Shown here: piece by piece, positions 15,675-25,134 of the stretch
Layout of the letters: every line of letters begins with the position of its first letter
How positions within the stretch are numbered: position 1 is the first letter of the stretch
DNA from: Carnobacterium gallinarum DSM 4847
GTDB taxonomy: Bacteria; Bacillota; Bacilli; Lactobacillales; Carnobacteriaceae
Direction of reading: 5' to 3'
NCBI RefSeq assembly: GCF_000744375.1
Contig: NZ_JQLU01000005.1
Location: forward strand, 1,922,001 to 1,986,000
DNA length: 64,000 nt
Translations under genes and position numbers: made by a program
Notes under the pieces: generated by a model
What the model was told of the DNA's origin: nothing
Database searches by the model: none
What the model saw: the letters and a program-made list of their open reading frames with translations, nothing else

Positions 15675-17690
15675 ATGAAAATGGAAGCAAATGGAGCAAG
15701 ACATAGCAATATCAACAAGGTGACGCTTGGTGGTATTTTGGTAGCATTGGGAGTTGTATACGGGGATATTGGAACCTCTCCTTTGTATGTAATGAAGGCT
15801 ATCGTAAAAGGGAACGGCGGTTTAGCTGGTGTTTCAGAAGACTTTATTTTGGGATCTGTTTCCTTAGTTTTTTGGACAATTACAATTTTAACTACGATTA
15901 AGTATGTCATGATTACGCTAAGAGCAGATAATCATGGTGAAGGTGGAATTTTTTCTTTATACACATTGGTTAGAAAGCAATCGAAATGGCTGATTGTTCC
16001 GGCGATGATTGGTGGGGCAACCTTATTAGCCGATGGAATGTTAACACCTGCAGTAACGGTGACTTCAGCAGTTGAAGGATTGAAGGAAATACCTGTTTTT
16101 CGAGATTTTTTTGGTGAAAATCAACATATTATTGTTATTATTGTTATTACGATTATTAGTGCATTATTTTTAATTCAACGATTTGGGACTGAAACAGTTG
16201 GGCGAATATTTGGCCCAGTAATGATGATTTGGTTTGCTACATTAGGAATATTTGGTCTAGTAAATATTGTACGAGATGTGAGTCTAATCCGAGCATTATC
16301 ACCACACTATGCTATTTCTGTGTTATTTAGTAATGAGAACAAAATGGGTTTCTTTATTTTAGGTGGTGTCTTCCTAGCGACAACAGGAGCCGAGGCACTT
16401 TATTCTGATCTAGGTCATGCTGGTCGAAAAAATATCTATGCGACTTGGGGCTTTGTAAAATTCAGTTTGATTTTGAACTATTTTGGGCAAGCTGCTTGGA
16501 TTTTAGATGCCAAAAATGACCCTGCGATGCTAGCTTTAACGGATATGAATCCTTTCTTCCAAATGATGCCAAAGCCATTCTTAATTTATGGTGTTGTCAT
16601 TGCGACATTGGCAGCGATTATTGCGTCACAATCGTTGATTTCAGGATCATATACGCTTGTATCAGAAGCCATCAAATTAAATTTATTGCCACGATTACAC
16701 AGCTTGTATCCATCCAGTTCAAAAGGGCAAGTCTATGTTCCCGCAGTAAATACGATTCTATGGGCCGTCTGTATTGGAGTTGTTTTGCATTTCCAAAGCT
16801 CAGATCGAATGGAAGCGGCATACGGTTTAGCAATTACGGTAACAATGTTAATGACGACTATTTTACTATTTAATTATTTAATCGAACGGAAAACACCGAT
16901 GTGGATTGCTGTTACAATGTTAATCTTCTTTGGAGCTTTCGAGATGTCCTTCTTTATCTCAAGTGCGGTTAAATTCATGCATGGTGGGTATATTACAGTG
17001 CTAATTGCAGCAGTTATTCTCTTTGTGATGTATGTTTGTAATAAGAGTCATTCAATTAAATTGCGCTTGCTGGAATATGTACCGTTAGCTGATTACCGTG
17101 ATCAATTAGGTCAATTATGCGAAGATGCGGATCGTCAAAAATATGCTACAAACCTAGTTTATTTAACTAATAGTCGTGATAAAGGTGAAGTTGAATCGAA
17201 GATTATGTATTCAATCTTGGATAAGCGTCCAAAACGAGCAGATGTTTATTGGTTTGTTAACGTTGTAGTAACCGACGAACCTTATACAGCAGAATATACT
17301 GTTGATAATATTGGTGGAACCGATTATATGATTAAAGTTCAGCTAAAATTAGGCTTCCGCGTTAGTCAAAAATTGAATGTCTTCTTGCGTCAGATTGTGA
17401 CGGAATTAGTTGAAAATGGTGAAGTAGATATTCAATCACGAAACTATTCAACAATGCCTGATCGTAAAGTTGGCGATTTCCGCTTTATTATTATCCAAGA
17501 ACAATTGTCGATGGAAATGGAATTAAGTGGGTATGAAACCTTTATTATGCAAGCAAAATTATTCTTAAAACGTCATACCGTTTCACCTGCTAAATGGTTT
17601 GGGTTAAATGTCAGTGACGTAGAAATTGAGAATGTTCCTTTATTCTTAGGGAAGAAAAAGACCTTGATTTTGAAACGTGTAGAGAAATAA
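15675..17690 (+). CDS. kup: Kup-type potassium uptake protein
   Basis: The 671-residue protein is a Kup/HAK/KT transporter. The hallmark GVVYGDIGTSPLYV is at the first membrane helix. About twelve helices run to residue 460 (GGATLLADGMLTPAVTVTSA, TTGAEALYSDLGHAG), followed by a cytoplasmic C-terminal domain of about 200 residues. It imports K+ with protons. In several lactic acid bacteria Kup proteins are inhibited by cyclic di-AMP; whether this one is cannot be seen. The start ATG at 15675 follows GGGGGA; a second in-frame ATG lies at 15681. The gene is monocistronic, with a terminator just behind. Confidence 0.92.
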   Translation: MKMEANGARHSNINKVTLGGILVALGVVYGDIGTSPLYVMKAIVKGNGGLAGVSEDFILGSVSLVFWTITILTTIKYVMITLRADNHGEGGIFSLYTLVRKQSKWLIVPAMIGGATLLADGMLTPAVTVTSAVEGLKEIPVFRDFFGENQHIIVIIVITIISALFLIQRFGTETVGRIFGPVMMIWFATLGIFGLVNIVRDVSLIRALSPHYAISVLFSNENKMGFFILGGVFLATTGAEALYSDLGHAGRKNIYATWGFVKFSLILNYFGQAAWILDAKNDPAMLALTDMNPFFQMMPKPFLIYGVVIATLAAIIASQSLISGSYTLVSEAIKLNLLPRLHSLYPSSSKGQVYVPAVNTILWAVCIGVVLHFQSSDRMEAAYGLAITVTMLMTTILLFNYLIERKTPMWIAVTMLIFFGAFEMSFFISSAVKFMHGGYITVLIAAVILFVMYVCNKSHSIKLRLLEYVPLADYRDQLGQLCEDADRQKYATNLVYLTNSRDKGEVESKIMYSILDKRPKRADVYWFVNVVVTDEPYTAEYTVDNIGGTDYMIKVQLKLGFRVSQKLNVFLRQIVTELVENGEVDIQSRNYSTMPDRKVGDFRFIIIQEQLSMEMELSGYETFIMQAKLFLKRHTVSPAKWFGLNVSDVEIENVPLFLGKKKTLILKRVEK

Positions 17691-17703
17691 AAATAAATAA
17701 ATT

Positions 17704-17739
17704 AAGTAGCTTGAGATGAAATTCTCAAGCTACTTTTTT
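17704..17739 (+). terminator. Terminator after kup
   Basis: A perfect 13-bp stem, AAGTAGCTTGAGA with TCTCAAGCTACTT, around a 6-base loop, followed by Ts. Confidence 0.85.
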
Positions 17740-17894
17740 GTGTTGCTGGAAAAAGTAAGGTGAGCTAAGGGAGTCAACTGTTCAAATTAGTGAAATTGAG
17801 TTTAATTATTGCTACCAAATCCTTTCGACGGAACTATTTCGAGTGTAGCACAAATGCCTTTTTTGGTTGTCTAGCTTAATTTTATTATGGGCGA

Positions 17895-17946
17895 AAGAAA
17901 AAAATATGTGAAAATATTTTTAGAAATGTTGTTTTCACATATTTTT
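17895..17946 (-). terminator. Terminator of the GH1-EIIC operon
   Basis: The arms AAATATGTGAAAA and TTTTCACATATTT pair around a 17-base loop. On the minus strand the hairpin is followed by TTTTTTTCTTT, placing it downstream of the small membrane protein gene. Confidence 0.65.
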
Positions 17947-17997
17947 AATTTGACTAGCTTTAAACAAAACAATTAATTTGATAGAGATAAATTTAGT

Positions 17998-18264
17998 CTA
18001 TTCTCCAGTCTGATTATAAACTGTAACTCGATTAGCAAAACGAATCTGTAAGATTGTTCCCCAGATTAAAGTTGTTAAAAGCACTAAAATAAATAGGTTT
18101 CCTAGTAGAACTGATAAAATAATACTTAATAAGATGGACAAAATCCCAATAATTAATAGCTTTAAAATTGAGCTAGTCAAAACCCATGAATTATCTTTTA
18201 GTCTTGTCTGTGTAAGAAAAATCGTTAATCCAACTAGAAAAAGTCCCGTAACTTGTAACATCAT
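17998..18264 (-). CDS. Small membrane protein paired with PTS EIIC, 88 aa
   Basis: The 88-residue protein is mostly hydrophobic with about three membrane helices (residues 3-19, 30-50, 54-72) and a short polar tail. It is the last gene of an operon behind GH1 and EIIC, 19 bases after EIIC. A protein of the same size and layout (29248-29523) follows the paralogous EIIC at 27876. The repeated pairing suggests a role with the permease, such as assembly or regulation; this is inference. I know no function. The ATG follows GAAAGGA. Confidence 0.6.
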   Translation of the reverse strand: MMLQVTGLFLVGLTIFLTQTRLKDNSWVLTSSILKLLIIGILSILLSIILSVLLGNLFILVLLTTLIWGTILQIRFANRVTVYNQTGE

Positions 18265-18283
18265 AAATCAATCCTTTCTATAA

Positions 18284-19597
18284 TTAAGCTTCAGTAGCAG
18301 AAGACATTGCTTCAGCTTCAGTCTTTAATTGATTTTTCTCAAATAATTTGAAAAATGGATAGTAAATAGCTAGTGAAACTAAGAAACAGACAAAGACCAT
18401 TAAACATGCGACAATATTCCAATTTGAGGTAACTAAGGCGCCAAATGGAGCGGGTAGTGTAAAGGGTGGTTTCACCATCATTCGTGGCATCCAACCTAGA
18501 ACAGTCACAATATAGATTAAGATTGTATTTGCAATTGGGACTAAAATAAACGGTGCAGCCAGTAAGGGATTCATCACAATAGGAGCCCCAAAAATCAACG
18601 GTTCATTGATATTAAAAATACCAGGCAAAATCGACAGTTTCCCTAATTGTTTTAAGTAGCTAGATTTAGAAAACAAGAACAAGAAACATAAAGCTAGAGT
18701 TGCTCCCGTTCCACCCATTTGCGCGTACCATTGATAGAATTGTTCTGTAAAAATATTCGGCAATTGGAAGGCACTCACGCCACTTTGAAATAAATCAGCA
18801 TTCTCAATAATGGCTTGATCCCAAAATGGGCGTATAATTGGTCCTAGAACGGCATGACCGTGAATTCCCAATGCCCAGAATAAACAAATTATAAATTGAG
18901 TTAAGATGCCGCCTAATAAATTATTCCCAGTTAAAAAGTTTTTTAATGGCATGATCAGGATTGTCAGTAAGCCATTTAGGTCAAAGTTAAAGAAATGACG
19001 AGGAATCCAAAAAACTAAGATAATAAATAATGTTGGAAGTAAAGCTGCAAAGGAACTAGAGACAACCGGTGGAACGCCATCAGGCATTTTAATCTCTAAT
19101 TTGCGCTCTTTAGTAAAACGATAAATCTCGACAGCAACTAAGGAAGCTACAATTGCACCAAATAAACCTTGAGAACTTAGCGGTGCGATTGGAATATAGC
19201 GACCAGCATTCACAGCGTTGCCTGCAACATCCGTCCCTTCTTTTAAATTAATCGGTACGACCATTAGAATAGTTGCGAGCATGGCTAAGAACCCACTAGT
19301 AATGCCGTCTAACTTATATGATTTTCCTAAGAACGAGCCGATTGTAAAGGCTGAATATAAAGCCATAATGCCTACTGTATAACGAAAAGGAATATCTAAG
19401 GCAGCGCTATATGGAGCAATAAATTCTGCATAGCCATTGATAGGTATATTTAGTAAAATAACAAAAAATGATCCGATAATTGTCAAAGGTAAAATTGAAA
19501 TAAGTCCATTACGAATAGCTTGTAAATGTCGCTGTTGTCCGATTGCATTTGCAAAAGGTAAGATTTTTTGTGCAAATTTTTCTAATAATTTCTCCAT
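18284..19597 (-). CDS. PTS EIIC, lactose/cellobiose (Lac) family
   Basis: The 437-residue integral membrane protein resembles CelB/LicC/ChbC permeases. It has an N-terminal AIRNGLISILPLTIIGSFF, about ten helices, and the conserved FNINEPLIFGAPIVMNP (residues about 322-338), where Asn-Glu-Pro binds sugar. It should import and phosphorylate a beta-glucoside together with EIIA and EIIB, but neither partner gene is in this operon or window. It lies between GH1 and the small membrane protein on the minus strand, and the next gene overlaps in function, not in sequence. The start follows AAAGGGGA. The paralogue at 27876-29183 is of almost equal length and clearly similar throughout. Confidence 0.88.
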   Translation of the reverse strand: MEKLLEKFAQKILPFANAIGQQRHLQAIRNGLISILPLTIIGSFFVILLNIPINGYAEFIAPYSAALDIPFRYTVGIMALYSAFTIGSFLGKSYKLDGITSGFLAMLATILMVVPINLKEGTDVAGNAVNAGRYIPIAPLSSQGLFGAIVASLVAVEIYRFTKERKLEIKMPDGVPPVVSSSFAALLPTLFIILVFWIPRHFFNFDLNGLLTILIMPLKNFLTGNNLLGGILTQFIICLFWALGIHGHAVLGPIIRPFWDQAIIENADLFQSGVSAFQLPNIFTEQFYQWYAQMGGTGATLALCFLFLFSKSSYLKQLGKLSILPGIFNINEPLIFGAPIVMNPLLAAPFILVPIANTILIYIVTVLGWMPRMMVKPPFTLPAPFGALVTSNWNIVACLMVFVCFLVSLAIYYPFFKLFEKNQLKTEAEAMSSATEA

Positions 19598-19671
19598 GTG
19601 AATCCCCTTTTCTTGTTTTATTTTAATCAGTAAATGAAGAGAATACTCTCTCCATTCACCTCTACTAATGA

Positions 19672-21060
19672 TTAATCAAAGCCATTATTTTGACTGACTG
19701 ATTTAAACCAAAGTCCTGATTTTTTAACGGTTTTTTTGCCGGTTTCTAAATCTAAACGATAGAAACCATAGCGATTTTTGTACGCATTAATCCATGACCA
19801 ACAGTCTACAAATGTCCACATATGATAACCTAGACAATTACTTCCATCTGCGATTGCTTGATGCAACCAGACTAGATGTTCTTTTAGAAAATCAATCCGA
19901 TAATCATCTTCCACACGATCATTTTCAATAAAAGCTTCTTCTCCTTGAATTCCAATTCCATTTTCAGAAACAAACCAATCAATGTTGCCATATTTTTCCT
20001 TGATAGTCATTGCAATATCGTAAATTCCTTGAGGATAAATCTCAATTCCTCTAGATGTATTCATTCGTCGACCAGGCATTTCATAGTTGTCAAAGAACCA
20101 TTCGGGACTGAAAATACCCGCTTTATTTGGCTCATAATCTAACGCCTTCACTCGTCTTGGTTTGTAATAATTAATGCCTAATAAATCAATTTCAGTGGAA
20201 GCAATCAAATCCAAATCATTCTCCAATATTGCAGGCATTTGATGATAGGCAGTTAGAATTGGTTTTAATTCCGCTGGATAGTGCCCTAATAAAATCGGTT
20301 CATTAATGCTACGAGTATAAAATAAATCTGCCATTTCAGCAGCCTTTAAATCAGCTGGATTTTGACTTCGAGGATAGACTGGAATAACATCCATAATAAT
20401 GCCAATCTTACTATCTAACTCTAGCTGACGGAAAGATTTCACGGCTTCACAATGAGCCAAAATAATATGGTGCAAGACAGTTGCTGCTCGTTTAAAATCA
20501 ACGACATAAGGGTAATGACGATCATGAAGATAGCCAGCTTCAGCCGGAATCATAGGTTCATTGAATGTGAACCAATACTTCACACGATCTCCAAATAACG
20601 CAAAACATGTTTCAGCATATTTTTTATAGGCAGCAATTACGTCACGGTTTTCAAAACCACCAATTTCTTGTAACTTCATTGGCATATCAAAATGATACAA
20701 ATTAATAAAAGGCTCGATTTTTTTTGCAATTAATTCATCAATTACCTGATTATAGAAAATAACTGCTTCTTGATTAACCTCACCAACGCCATCTGGAATC
20801 AAACGTGACCAGGAGATGGAAGTCCGAAAAGAGTTAAAATCAATATCGGCCATTAATTGAATATCTTGTTGATAGTCTTTGTAAAAATGAGAAGTATGTT
20901 CGGTTGTCACTCCATCATAGAAGCGATGATTGTAATGCTGAGAAGCATAATCCCAAATGTTCTGTCCTTTACCATCCCCTTTTTCAGTTCCCTCCGATTG
21001 TGTAGCACTTGTAGAGGCACCCCAGAAAAATTGTGTTGGAAATTCATATTTTTTTGTCAT
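19672..21060 (-). CDS. GH1 6-phospho-beta-glucosidase
   Basis: The 462-residue GH1 enzyme carries the acid/base motif TFNEP (Glu168) and the nucleophile motif VSENG near residue 366. Near the C-terminus KKSGLWFKSV resembles the phosphate-binding KKSFxWYKxVI of 6-phospho-glycosidases, so the substrate is likely a phosphorylated beta-glucoside delivered by the EIIC encoded next. N-terminal FFWGASTSATQSEG is typical. The ATG follows GAAAGGA. It is first in the operon GH1-EIIC-small protein, and its promoter shares the 240-base divergent region with the rpiR-type gene. Sugar specificity (glucoside or galactoside) is not settled. Confidence 0.9.
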   Translation of the reverse strand: MTKKYEFPTQFFWGASTSATQSEGTEKGDGKGQNIWDYASQHYNHRFYDGVTTEHTSHFYKDYQQDIQLMADIDFNSFRTSISWSRLIPDGVGEVNQEAVIFYNQVIDELIAKKIEPFINLYHFDMPMKLQEIGGFENRDVIAAYKKYAETCFALFGDRVKYWFTFNEPMIPAEAGYLHDRHYPYVVDFKRAATVLHHIILAHCEAVKSFRQLELDSKIGIIMDVIPVYPRSQNPADLKAAEMADLFYTRSINEPILLGHYPAELKPILTAYHQMPAILENDLDLIASTEIDLLGINYYKPRRVKALDYEPNKAGIFSPEWFFDNYEMPGRRMNTSRGIEIYPQGIYDIAMTIKEKYGNIDWFVSENGIGIQGEEAFIENDRVEDDYRIDFLKEHLVWLHQAIADGSNCLGYHMWTFVDCWSWINAYKNRYGFYRLDLETGKKTVKKSGLWFKSVSQNNGFD

Positions 21061-21235
21061 GAATTAAATCAATCCTTTCATTTCTAATTCGTTTCATTAG
21101 CTAAAAGCTAATGGATATAAGTTAACGTCACTTGCATAAAAACGTTTTCTTTTATATCATGATTATAACGTTATGCTGAAATAAGAAAAGGGTTTCAACA
21201 GAACTAGAAAATTGTTTGAAGATTAGACATTTATG

Positions 21236-21266
21236 ACAAATTAGTTACACCATGTAACTAATTTGT
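21236..21266. promoter_or_regulatory. Perfect palindrome, candidate RpiR operator
   Basis: A 13-bp perfect inverted repeat, ACAAATTAGTTAC (21236-21248) and GTAACTAATTTGT (21254-21266), flanks ACCAT. It lies 37 bases before the RpiR-family gene, with no T tract, so an operator is likelier than a terminator. It may control rpiR itself and the divergent GH1 operon. Confidence 0.5.
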
Positions 21267-21302
21267 AGAAGCAATTAAATGAATAAAAAGTGAGGTGATT
21301 CG

Positions 21303-22079
21303 ATGTTATTTCTTGAAAAAGTACCAGATTTAAGCTCTTTTGATTTGCAAATCTATAAATACGTTTCCGAAAACATCGATAAGATTATTTACATGCGCAT
21401 TCGTGATTTAGCAGAAGCCACTCATACAAGCACTGCGAGTATTTTGCGTTTTACTAAAAAATTTGACTGTAGTGGATTTTCAGAATTTAAAGTGAAATTG
21501 CAACTTTATGCAGCAGAAAAAGCTTTAGAAGTAGTAGATGATGTTGATGAAATGAGTTACATTGATTTTTTAACACGAGCGATGCAGCCTAGCTACAAAC
21601 AAAAAATCCAACGGGCAGTGGAACTCCTTGCCAATAAAGAATTAGTTGTCTTTTTAGGTTCAGGATCATCAGAAATCATGGCACAATATGGTTCCCTTTA
21701 TTTCTCAAATCTCTTCACATTAGCTTTGCGAATTGAGGATCCGTCTAACTATCCAATTGAATTTTTATCACAGAAGTTTTCAGAACAAATCTGTATCATC
21801 GCTCTGTCAGTTTCAGGTGAAACGCAGGAGGTGACAAACTACTTAAAGCATCTAAATACAAGCCACTGTAAAGTCATTTCCATTACCAATAGCGAAAATT
21901 CTACAATTGCAAAATTATCAGATTTAAATATTCCCTACTATATTAATCGGGAAACTATAAAAAAAGATCGTGAGCATCCAGATAAAACCATTGAATTAAC
22001 CTCACAATTACCAGCTGTTTATACAATTGAAGCAATTGCGAAGGCGGTTCGGAATTCATTAGTAGCAGAAAAAAACTAA
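21303..22079 (+). CDS. RpiR/MurR-family transcriptional regulator
   Basis: The 258-residue protein has an N-terminal RpiR helix-turn-helix (residues 1-75; MRIRDLAEATHTSTASILRF) and a C-terminal SIS sugar-phosphate-binding domain (about 105-245; VVFLGSGSSEIMAQYGSLYF, IALSVSGETQEV). It senses a phosphosugar. Divergent orientation from GH1-EIIC and the palindrome in between suggest that it controls that operon. The ATG follows AGTGAGGTG. A GntR gene follows 66 bases on in the same direction. Confidence 0.82.
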   Translation: MLFLEKVPDLSSFDLQIYKYVSENIDKIIYMRIRDLAEATHTSTASILRFTKKFDCSGFSEFKVKLQLYAAEKALEVVDDVDEMSYIDFLTRAMQPSYKQKIQRAVELLANKELVVFLGSGSSEIMAQYGSLYFSNLFTLALRIEDPSNYPIEFLSQKFSEQICIIALSVSGETQEVTNYLKHLNTSHCKVISITNSENSTIAKLSDLNIPYYINRETIKKDREHPDKTIELTSQLPAVYTIEAIAKAVRNSLVAEKN

Positions 22080-22145
22080 AGATTTATATTGACTATTTTT
22101 CGATAGTTTCATATGCTTAATAAAAGCGACTGAGAGGGAGTTAGT

Positions 22146-22850
22146 ATGAAATCAAAGGGATTACTTTACGTTGAGATTGCGAATACAATCAAAAATAATA
22201 TCTTGGAGGGCATCTATCCTGTAGGTAGCCAAATTCCAACTGAGAATGAGTTAGAAAAACAGTTTGAAGTTAGCAAAATTACTGTTAGAAAAGCGATTGA
22301 AATTCTTTCAGGTGAAGGTTATTTAGAGAAGAAAAGTGGTAAGGGGACTACTGTTTTAAGCAATCGTCTATTTAATAAATTATCAAAGGCGGCTTCCTTT
22401 TCAAGTATGATTGAGGAAAAGGGACATCATTTAAGCAAAGAGATTTTAGCTGTTGAAAAAATAAAAGTGGATCCTAAAGAGTCAGAAATTATTGCTGCAT
22501 TTGGTGAAGAAGCCTATAAGTTAACACGTTTTTATCGTTTAGATCATGAGCCTTATATTTACTTTGAACATTATTTGCCGATGCTAGGTGAAGAAGCTGT
22601 GTTAGCTGAGATTGGTGAGATTTCTTTATATAAATGGTTAGCAAATTATCAAAAATTAGTCAGTAAATTTCAAGATAGCTTTGCTGTTGCCCCAGCGGAG
22701 TCCAAAATACAAGAACTACTGCAAACTGAAAGCCCCTATTTATTAAAACGTATTCGACGCTCGTACGGTCAGTCAGGTGAAATTATTGAGATTTCTCATG
22801 CGATGTATGATACAGATAAGTATCCTTACATGATTGAATATGAGATTTAG
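22146..22850 (+). CDS. GntR-family (HutC/UTRA) transcriptional regulator
   Basis: The 234-residue protein joins a GntR winged helix (residues 1-75; PTENELEKQFEVSKITVRKA, GYLEKKSGKGTTV) to a UTRA effector domain (90-232; YKLTRFYRLDHEPYIYFEHY). UTRA domains often bind sugar phosphates. It probably regulates the adjacent beta-glucoside module, or the large operon that follows; the sequence does not decide. The ATG follows GAGGGAG. A strong terminator ends the transcript. Confidence 0.8.
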   Translation: MKSKGLLYVEIANTIKNNILEGIYPVGSQIPTENELEKQFEVSKITVRKAIEILSGEGYLEKKSGKGTTVLSNRLFNKLSKAASFSSMIEEKGHHLSKEILAVEKIKVDPKESEIIAAFGEEAYKLTRFYRLDHEPYIYFEHYLPMLGEEAVLAEIGEISLYKWLANYQKLVSKFQDSFAVAPAESKIQELLQTESPYLLKRIRRSYGQSGEIIEISHAMYDTDKYPYMIEYEI

Positions 22851-22858
22851 TTTTTAAA

Positions 22859-22928
22859 TAGCATAGCCTTTGTTGAAACTACTCTAAAACTAGATGAGTA
22901 GGCTAAACAAGGCTAAGCTGTTTTTTTA
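22859..22928 (+). terminator. Terminator after the GntR gene
   Basis: The outer arms AGCATAGCCTTTGTT and AACAAGGCTAAGCT enclose an inner CTACTC/GAGTAG hairpin, and a 7-T run follows. Confidence 0.75.
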
Positions 22929-22977
22929 TTCCACACATATATAGGAAATAATTTATTTACATAAGTACGTCCTAGGA

Positions 22978-23147
22978 ATTATCTTTTTTATGAGGAAGTC
23001 TTAAAAAAGATAATCAAAACAAGTGCAATTGATTCTAAGGGGAAATTGGCTGAATTTGCCCTTTCTATCAAAAAAAATCCCTTAAATTGCCAAATTCATG
23101 CAAATAAAACTCCTTTAAAATGAGCTTTTGCACTTATCAAAGTGCAA
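22978..23147 (+). promoter_or_regulatory. Regulatory region of the EF_0829-type operon
   Basis: The region holds a perfect 13-bp inverted repeat (ATTATCTTTTTTA at 22978-22990 with TAAAAAAGATAAT at 23002-23014) and an 8-bp palindrome (TTGCACTT at 23128-23135 with AAGTGCAA at 23140-23147). AAGTGCAA also occurs at 23021-23028. GTGCAA recurs twice before the internal promoter at 27805. These are candidate sites for the PRD regulator encoded just downstream. Confidence 0.45.
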
Positions 23148-23244
23148 CTATATAGTATTGTAATCAGTGTTAAATCTAGATATATTATGCATGTAAGGGG
23201 TTTCGATAATACATGCTAGCAGACAAGGAAAGGATGGATGTAGG

Positions 23245-25122
23245 ATGCAGGTGCAATTGTCCAAAAGAGAAATTAAATTAATTCTAGCGTTATTAGATAC
23301 GGAAGCCTCTGTTACAACAACTACAATCAAATTAGCTACACAATTCCAAGTCAGTGTCCGCACCATTAAGTATGATTTGGAGAATGTGAAAATATGGTTT
23401 GAACAAAAAGGAACACCCTTATCCACACAAAGAAATAAAGGCACTTGGTTAGAAATGACAACGTCAAAGCGTATCGAATTAAAAAATGAGATTCTGCAAG
23501 TAGAGCGTTACGATTTATTTCCAGATCAAGAAATTCGAGCAAATCAGATTATTACCTTGCTGTGCCTACAAAATGAATTCATTACAACGTTAGAGTTAGC
23601 GGATCGATTAGAAGTAAGTAAGAATACGATTGTCGCTGATTTAGAACGTGTGGAACAGATTGTTGGTGCATACGAATTAGTTTTAGTTCGCAAAAATTAT
23701 TTTGGGTATACTCTTGATGGTCCAGAACATCAAATTCGGTTATTGTTAGAAGCTGTCATCCAAAAAGAAATAACGGATTACGACATTTATACAATTATGA
23801 ATTATATAACGGAACAAAGAAATGCTCCAAATACCAATGCGTTAAAGCTAGCAATGCAAACAGATATGTTAAAAATTTATCAAGCAACTGTTTATGAAAT
23901 CTCACAAATCATGAGTCAAGAAATGATGGAGCAATTCAATTATAGTGAAATTCTATCAATTATTTTGCGTGTGACTTTAGCGACAGCACGGATGACCATT
24001 AATCGAACGATTCATAGCTATAAGATTCTTGGAAATCATCAATTGTTAGCAGAAAATCAAGAGTTGCCTTACTTATTAATGAAGCAAGTTTTTGATTTGT
24101 ATCATTTTCCCATTCTTGAAGATGAATATATTTACATTTGTAGTGATGTGTTGATGGTCTATGAGGAAAAAAATATTGCTGAGTTAACCCGTAATATGAT
24201 TGAGCTGGTAAGCGAGAAAGAACAATTGCCTTTCAATGAAGATAAGCAATTGTTTACGAATTTATTTGCTCACCTTTCATTAAAGTTGCATAAAAAGTAT
24301 CTTTTTGTTAATGAATACAATCCTTTTATTGATGATATTAAAGCAAGGTATCCTACGTTGTTTAAGAGCATTATGGAGGCCTCAGCACAAGAAATCTCTA
24401 AATCCGTTTCAATCACAAATGATTCTTTTATTGCCTACATCGCACTACATTTTTTAGTTTCATATGAGAAATTATCCATTAATCGCAGTGTAGCACGAAT
24501 TGTTTATGTTTGTTCAACAGGTTTAGGTGTGACGAGTCTGATTCAACAGCGCATTATGGAAGAAGTTGCTAATGTTGAAATTGCTAGCTTTGCATCAGTT
24601 TTAAAGGTAAAAGAAGTCATCCAAGCGGAAAATCCAGATTTAGTTGTCAGCATTTTTCCAATTGAAAACTTGCAAGTCCCATTTATTAAAGTGAACCCGA
24701 TTCCAACCAAATCGGATATTCAGGCGATAAAAAAGACGGTTGAAGAAATCTTAACTACATCAGGCAATGCTATGAGTAGTTTGCCACGATTGGTAGCAAG
24801 ACGACAAGTTCCTAATAAAACAGGTAACGAAGACCAAAGTCGTGATTTGATTCTAAAAGGGTTTGTCGTATATGAAGAGTTAAAAAAGCATTTTAGCCAG
24901 CGAATCCAGATTGGATATGAAGAAGCCTTTCTATTACACGTATTTATGATGGTGCATCGAATTTATTTTGATTCCCAATATGATAACGAAGGCAATGTTG
25001 CCCCAGATAGTTTGATTCAATTTGAAGAAGAGGTTACAGCCATTGAAAGCATATTTGCTAAAAATGATTTGACCATTAATAAAGCTGAAATTACGGCCTT
25101 ATTACAATATATTAGCAATTGA
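23245..25122 (+). CDS. PRD-containing PTS-linked transcriptional regulator (BglG/MtlR-type)
   Basis: The 625-residue regulator has two N-terminal helix-turn-helix motifs (about 18-45 and 115-142) and PRD domains at about 200-300 and 305-410 (His343 in AHLSLKLH, His402 in ALHFLV). An EIIB-like domain at 415-505 carries a Cys423 phosphorylation motif VCSTGLG, and a third PRD-like segment covers 535-625 (LLHVFMMVHRIYF). PTS proteins would phosphorylate it to report substrate flow and carbon status. It heads the long EF_0829-type operon and its TGA is 12 bases from the next start, so it is co-transcribed and likely the local activator. The ATG at 23245 has only a weak GGATGTAGG upstream. Confidence 0.82.
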   Translation: MQVQLSKREIKLILALLDTEASVTTTTIKLATQFQVSVRTIKYDLENVKIWFEQKGTPLSTQRNKGTWLEMTTSKRIELKNEILQVERYDLFPDQEIRANQIITLLCLQNEFITTLELADRLEVSKNTIVADLERVEQIVGAYELVLVRKNYFGYTLDGPEHQIRLLLEAVIQKEITDYDIYTIMNYITEQRNAPNTNALKLAMQTDMLKIYQATVYEISQIMSQEMMEQFNYSEILSIILRVTLATARMTINRTIHSYKILGNHQLLAENQELPYLLMKQVFDLYHFPILEDEYIYICSDVLMVYEEKNIAELTRNMIELVSEKEQLPFNEDKQLFTNLFAHLSLKLHKKYLFVNEYNPFIDDIKARYPTLFKSIMEASAQEISKSVSITNDSFIAYIALHFLVSYEKLSINRSVARIVYVCSTGLGVTSLIQQRIMEEVANVEIASFASVLKVKEVIQAENPDLVVSIFPIENLQVPFIKVNPIPTKSDIQAIKKTVEEILTTSGNAMSSLPRLVARRQVPNKTGNEDQSRDLILKGFVVYEELKKHFSQRIQIGYEEAFLLHVFMMVHRIYFDSQYDNEGNVAPDSLIQFEEEVTAIESIFAKNDLTINKAEITALLQYISN

Positions 25123-25134
25123 GGAGGAAGTAAG

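Noticed and set aside
15593-15910. 105-codon minus-strand frame overlapping the kup start
   Set aside because: It is antisense to the kup leader and coding start, with no ribosome site or recognisable protein.
21131-21150. cre site upstream of GH1 around AAAACGTTTT
   Set aside because: The flanks lack the TG...CA ends of the CcpA consensus, so I did not list it.
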